Source: Bin125 sp026705025 (GTDB taxonomy: Bacteria; Chloroflexota; Dehalococcoidia; Bin125). From it: a stretch of DNA of 64,000 nt. The stretch's first letter is position 1. The number at the start of each line of letters is the position of its first letter. Below, in pieces: positions 61,526-64,000 of this stretch. The notes under the pieces are model-generated. The model was given only the letters and a program-made list of their open reading frames with translations, had not been told where the DNA came from and did not search any database. A program made the position numbers and the translations under genes. The stretch lies in contig JAPPBN010000022.1 in the NCBI GenBank assembly GCA_026705025.1, positions 1 to 64,000 of the forward strand, written 5' to 3'.

Positions 61526-62263
61526 CTACTTCGCCGAATCGATTCCGAGCGACTGGGCCAGAGTGGAAACGGGTGCGGCCGCCTGTTCGACGGCCGTTTC
61601 CATTGCCTGCTGCCAGAAGTGTGCGACCGGCTGCAGCTCTTCCTCGTTGAAGCGGCTCTCGCGCACGGCGAACGAGTCGGAGGGGTAGACCACGGCGTCG
61701 ACCGGCGGGCCGACGTCGGCCGAGCTCGCTTCGGTTGAGTGGAACGAGAGCACACCCAGTCGCAGGGCTTCCTCCAGGGAGGCCTCATAGCGCAGCGCGC
61801 GGTCGAGAATCGGCTTGCCGAACCGGGTCTCACCGATGATCAGGTACGGCGTGCCCCTTGAGACCTCAACCCAGTTGCCCTGCGGATAGAGCAGGTAGAG
61901 ATGAGGCGCATCGTCTTCCGGCAGTTGGCTGCCGACGATGCAGTGCAGGTCGAAATGCAACCCTGCCTTGATCAGCCAGTCGTTGTCCTCCGTGTAGACC
62001 CGACGGATTTCTTCCGCCAGCGCATTGACGGCCTGGTACGAGCGCGAGAGATTCGTTCCGTTCAGCCGGAGGCGCTCCTCGAAGTAGGTGATCGCCTTGT
62101 CGCGCACCGACCGCAGGCCGCTGGAGAGCACAAACATCGAGTGACGTTCGCCCTGGTGAACGGCGATCTTCTTGGCGGTCGAGACCTCGGAGCCGCTCGT
62201 GATCCTGGTGTCGGCGATCGCGACGAGGCCATCCTGGCACTTGATGCCCACGCAGAACGTCAT
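61526..62263 (-). CDS. Anbu proteasome-type peptidase
   Basis: A 245-residue Ntn hydrolase of the Anbu (ancestral beta subunit) family, similar in fold to HslV. After removal of Met the protein begins Thr-Phe-Cys-Val-Gly-Ile, giving the N-terminal Thr nucleophile. Conserved features are VAIADTRITSG and the Lys region TAKKIAVHQGERH. Anbu assembles into open rings. It lies directly after an alpha-E gene (one base apart) and a circularly permuted ATP-grasp gene, the standard Anbu operon partners, possibly making and processing a peptide-like product. Confidence 0.9.
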   Translation of the reverse strand: MTFCVGIKCQDGLVAIADTRITSGSEVSTAKKIAVHQGERHSMFVLSSGLRSVRDKAITYFEERLRLNGTNLSRSYQAVNALAEEIRRVYTEDNDWLIKAGLHFDLHCIVGSQLPEDDAPHLYLLYPQGNWVEVSRGTPYLIIGETRFGKPILDRALRYEASLEEALRLGVLSFHSTEASSADVGPPVDAVVYPSDSFAVRESRFNEEELQPVAHFWQQAMETAVEQAAAPVSTLAQSLGIDSAK

Positions 62264-62264
62264 C

Positions 62265-63254
62265 TCAGCCCTGACCGATCGTCGTCTGATGTTGCGTTTG
62301 ATGCTGCACGGGGGCGGCGTTAGGTTCTGCGCGGAAGATCTCGTCGTTGATCGCGCGGTCGATGTCGATCAGTCGCTGTTGGAATTCGTCGAGGAACTCG
62401 TGTAGGCCGTCATCGATCAGTTGATCGATGTCCAGGGCGCCAACATCGAGGTGGAGCAACGCGATGCCGCGTTCAGCCGCGGCGCGGCGACGCTTGGGGG
62501 TGTCGTCCGTCGCCAGCTGGCAGTGACGCTGCAGCGCCTGCACGCAGAAGGCCAGGCTGCGAGGGAACTCCTGCGAGAAGATCAACAGCTGCGCCACATT
62601 GACGCCGTCGACCTCGTTGTTGCCCATTCGGCGGTACGCCTCGCGCGCGGAAGCGGAGCGAAGCACGGCGGTCCACTGGAAGCGGTCGAACGGTCCGCCG
62701 ACCGAATCATCGCTGGGTAGGAGGATGTGATACTTCGCGTCGATGATCCGACTGGTCATGTCGGCCCGCTCGAGGTACATGCCGCAGCGGAACCACTCGC
62801 GACCCTCGTCGCGGAGCACGGTGTTGTCATAGAGCCCCAGGATCGTCTGCGTGCGGCGTTGCGTCTCGGTGCAGAACTCGTGAATGTCCCGGGCGATGTA
62901 CTCCTTGCGCAGCGCGAGAAAGAGATAGAGGGCGTTGATCTCCTCCCAGACCTCGCGTGAAATGTGCTCGCGCAGACCGCGAGCCAGTTCCCGCGCTCGG
63001 ACCAGCGTTGAGCGCAGAGACGCAGGATTGTTCATGGAGTAAATCAGAAACTCAGAGTGGGTCAGCTCGGGCGATTCGATCAGGGTGTCCCAGAAGAGTT
63101 GATTCGAGGCCGTCGTGCTGACCAGGCTGTGCCAGATTTCCTGGCCGCTCTCCAGCATGACCTCGTGCTCGACCCGAGCCATCCGCGCGATGTTCTCGGC
63201 GCGCTCCAGATAGCGTCCGAGCCAATAGAGGTTTTCCGCCACGCGGCTCAACAT
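62265..63254 (-). CDS. Alpha-E domain protein (DUF403)
   Basis: A 329-residue all-helical protein with the alpha-E (DUF403) start MLSRVAENLYWLGRYLERAENIAR-type sequence (first residues MLSRVAENLYWLGRYLERAE), FCTETQRRTQTILGLY and REWFRCGMYLERADMTSRIID. The family is always near ATP-grasp, transglutaminase-like and Anbu genes; its chemistry is unproved. The start overlaps the ATP-grasp stop by one base. Confidence 0.9.
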   Translation of the reverse strand: MLSRVAENLYWLGRYLERAENIARMARVEHEVMLESGQEIWHSLVSTTASNQLFWDTLIESPELTHSEFLIYSMNNPASLRSTLVRARELARGLREHISREVWEEINALYLFLALRKEYIARDIHEFCTETQRRTQTILGLYDNTVLRDEGREWFRCGMYLERADMTSRIIDAKYHILLPSDDSVGGPFDRFQWTAVLRSASAREAYRRMGNNEVDGVNVAQLLIFSQEFPRSLAFCVQALQRHCQLATDDTPKRRRAAAERGIALLHLDVGALDIDQLIDDGLHEFLDEFQQRLIDIDRAINDEIFRAEPNAAPVQHQTQHQTTIGQG

Positions 63255-64000
63255 CAGCCGGGCTCCTCGTTCAGCACCCAGGTGTCTTTACTGCCGCCTC
63301 CCTGGGAGGAGTTGACGATATACGACCCTTCGCGCAAGGCAACTCGCGTCAGGCCGCCCGGAATCACCCAGGTGTCTTGTCCCGAGAGGACGAAGGGGCG
63401 CAGGTCCGCGCGTCGGGGTTTCAACTGGTCGCCGTCAAAGGTGGGAATCGTGCTGAACTGGAGCAACGGCTGAGCGATCCAGTTGCGCGGCTCTTGCTTG
63501 ACCTGGGCGAGTGTGTCCTCGAGCTCGGCGGTCGACGCTTGCTCGCCGATCAGCACGCCGTAGCCGCCGGATTCGTTGGCGGGTTTGATCACCAGTTCAC
63601 GGGCGTGGGCGCAAATGTGGTCGAGTTCCGACGGAACCAGGGGCGAGAACGTCTCGACGTTGGGCAGGATGGGATCTTCGTCCAGGTAGTAGCGGATGAT
63701 GTCGGGCACCCAGCGATAGACGACCTTATCGTCGGCGACGCCTGCCCCGGGGGCATTGACCAACGTCACATGCCCGTTGAGATAGGAACGCATCAGGCCG
63801 GGCACGCCCAGCATGGAATCGGGACGGTACACGGTCGGATCGAGGAAGTCATCGTCGATCCTTCGGTAGACGACATCGATCCGCTCAAGACCGCTGGTCG
63901 AGCGGAGATAGACGTAGTCATCGTCGCCGACGGTCAGGTCGGAGCCTTCGACCAGCGGAATCCCCATCTGGTTGCTGAGGAATGAGTGCTCGAAATAGGC
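63254..64000 (-). CDS. Circularly permuted ATP-grasp protein (C-terminal part, runs off window)
   Basis: The last 248 residues of a circularly permuted ATP-grasp protein (DUF404/DUF407 family). The frame is open to the right edge (YFEHSFLSNQMG is coded before the first internal ATG), so the true start lies outside. LVIKPANESGGYGVLIG is the ATP-binding loop, NWIAQPLLQFSTIP the second, and LRPFVL and SYIVNSSQGGGSKDTWVL close the domain. Together with alpha-E and Anbu it should form or modify amide bonds. The exact substrate is unknown. Confidence 0.88.
   Translation of the reverse strand, partial: AYFEHSFLSNQMGIPLVEGSDLTVGDDDYVYLRSTSGLERIDVVYRRIDDDFLDPTVYRPDSMLGVPGLMRSYLNGHVTLVNAPGAGVADDKVVYRWVPDIIRYYLDEDPILPNVETFSPLVPSELDHICAHARELVIKPANESGGYGVLIGEQASTAELEDTLAQVKQEPRNWIAQPLLQFSTIPTFDGDQLKPRRADLRPFVLSGQDTWVIPGGLTRVALREGSYIVNSSQGGGSKDTWVLNEEPG

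Overview
The window is 64 kb of high-GC bacterial chromosome. No rRNA, tRNA or CRISPR array was seen. The core genes point, with moderate confidence, to Chloroflexota (Thermomicrobia or Dehalococcoidia-like): an Anbu proteasome-type peptidase operon, lipoproteins with Gln/Ala-rich linkers, LLM flavin/F420-type oxidoreductase, a histidine kinase fused to its own response regulator, and a B12-riboswitch-controlled cobinamide region. This is inferred from gene content only; no marker gene is present.

The left half (about 2.0-33.25 kb) looks like an integrated defence element. Two paralogous large serine recombinases face each other, and their 3' ends overlap on a 37-bp sequence (2038-2074) that recurs in direct orientation, with one mismatch, at 33217-33253. 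The right copy sits in a perfect 14-bp inverted repeat, and a degenerate half-copy lies at 24373-24408. Between the outer copies there are, in order: a replication-relaxation protein; a PLD-SNF2 helicase with an Eco57I-type adenine methylase (the methylase broken by an in-frame TAG); an unknown soluble protein coupled to a 4-TM membrane protein; a VapBC-like pair; a RecB-like nuclease/Dna2-like helicase fusion; a four-gene bacterial ubiquitin-like conjugation operon (Ubl, E2, JAB protease, E1; the E1 is frameshifted); a divergent XRE/ImmA-IrrE regulator with a PIN-like partner; an unknown possible nuclease; and a three-gene Shango-like system (TerB-domain protein, BrxD-like ATPase, Lhr-like helicase).

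The right half is ordinary chromosome. It carries a PlsY-like acyltransferase, an OmpR-type two-component system next to a low-complexity lipoprotein, tiny membrane proteins, and a sensor kinase-receiver-DNA-binding fusion (33.4-41.5 kb). A cobalamin block follows (cobD/cbiB, a deleted cobC-like aminotransferase, cobQ, and a BtuF-like binding protein under a cobalamin riboswitch, 41.9-46.5 kb), then a flavin-dependent halogenase-like gene.

From 48.7 to 57.6 kb there is a nine-gene operon for uptake and breakdown of dihydropyrimidines or hydantoins: ABC binding protein, ureidopropionase-like amidase, dihydropyrimidinase, class III aminotransferase, CMD protein, LLM oxidoreductase, two permeases and an ATPase. 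After it come a peptide-type ABC transporter whose Tat lipoprotein gene is split by an in-frame TAG, and the Anbu / alpha-E / ATP-grasp operon, which runs off the right edge.

Four genes are damaged or recoded (methylase, E1, cobC-like, binding protein). Two of these are single TAG codons, although TAG is used as an ordinary stop elsewhere in the window.
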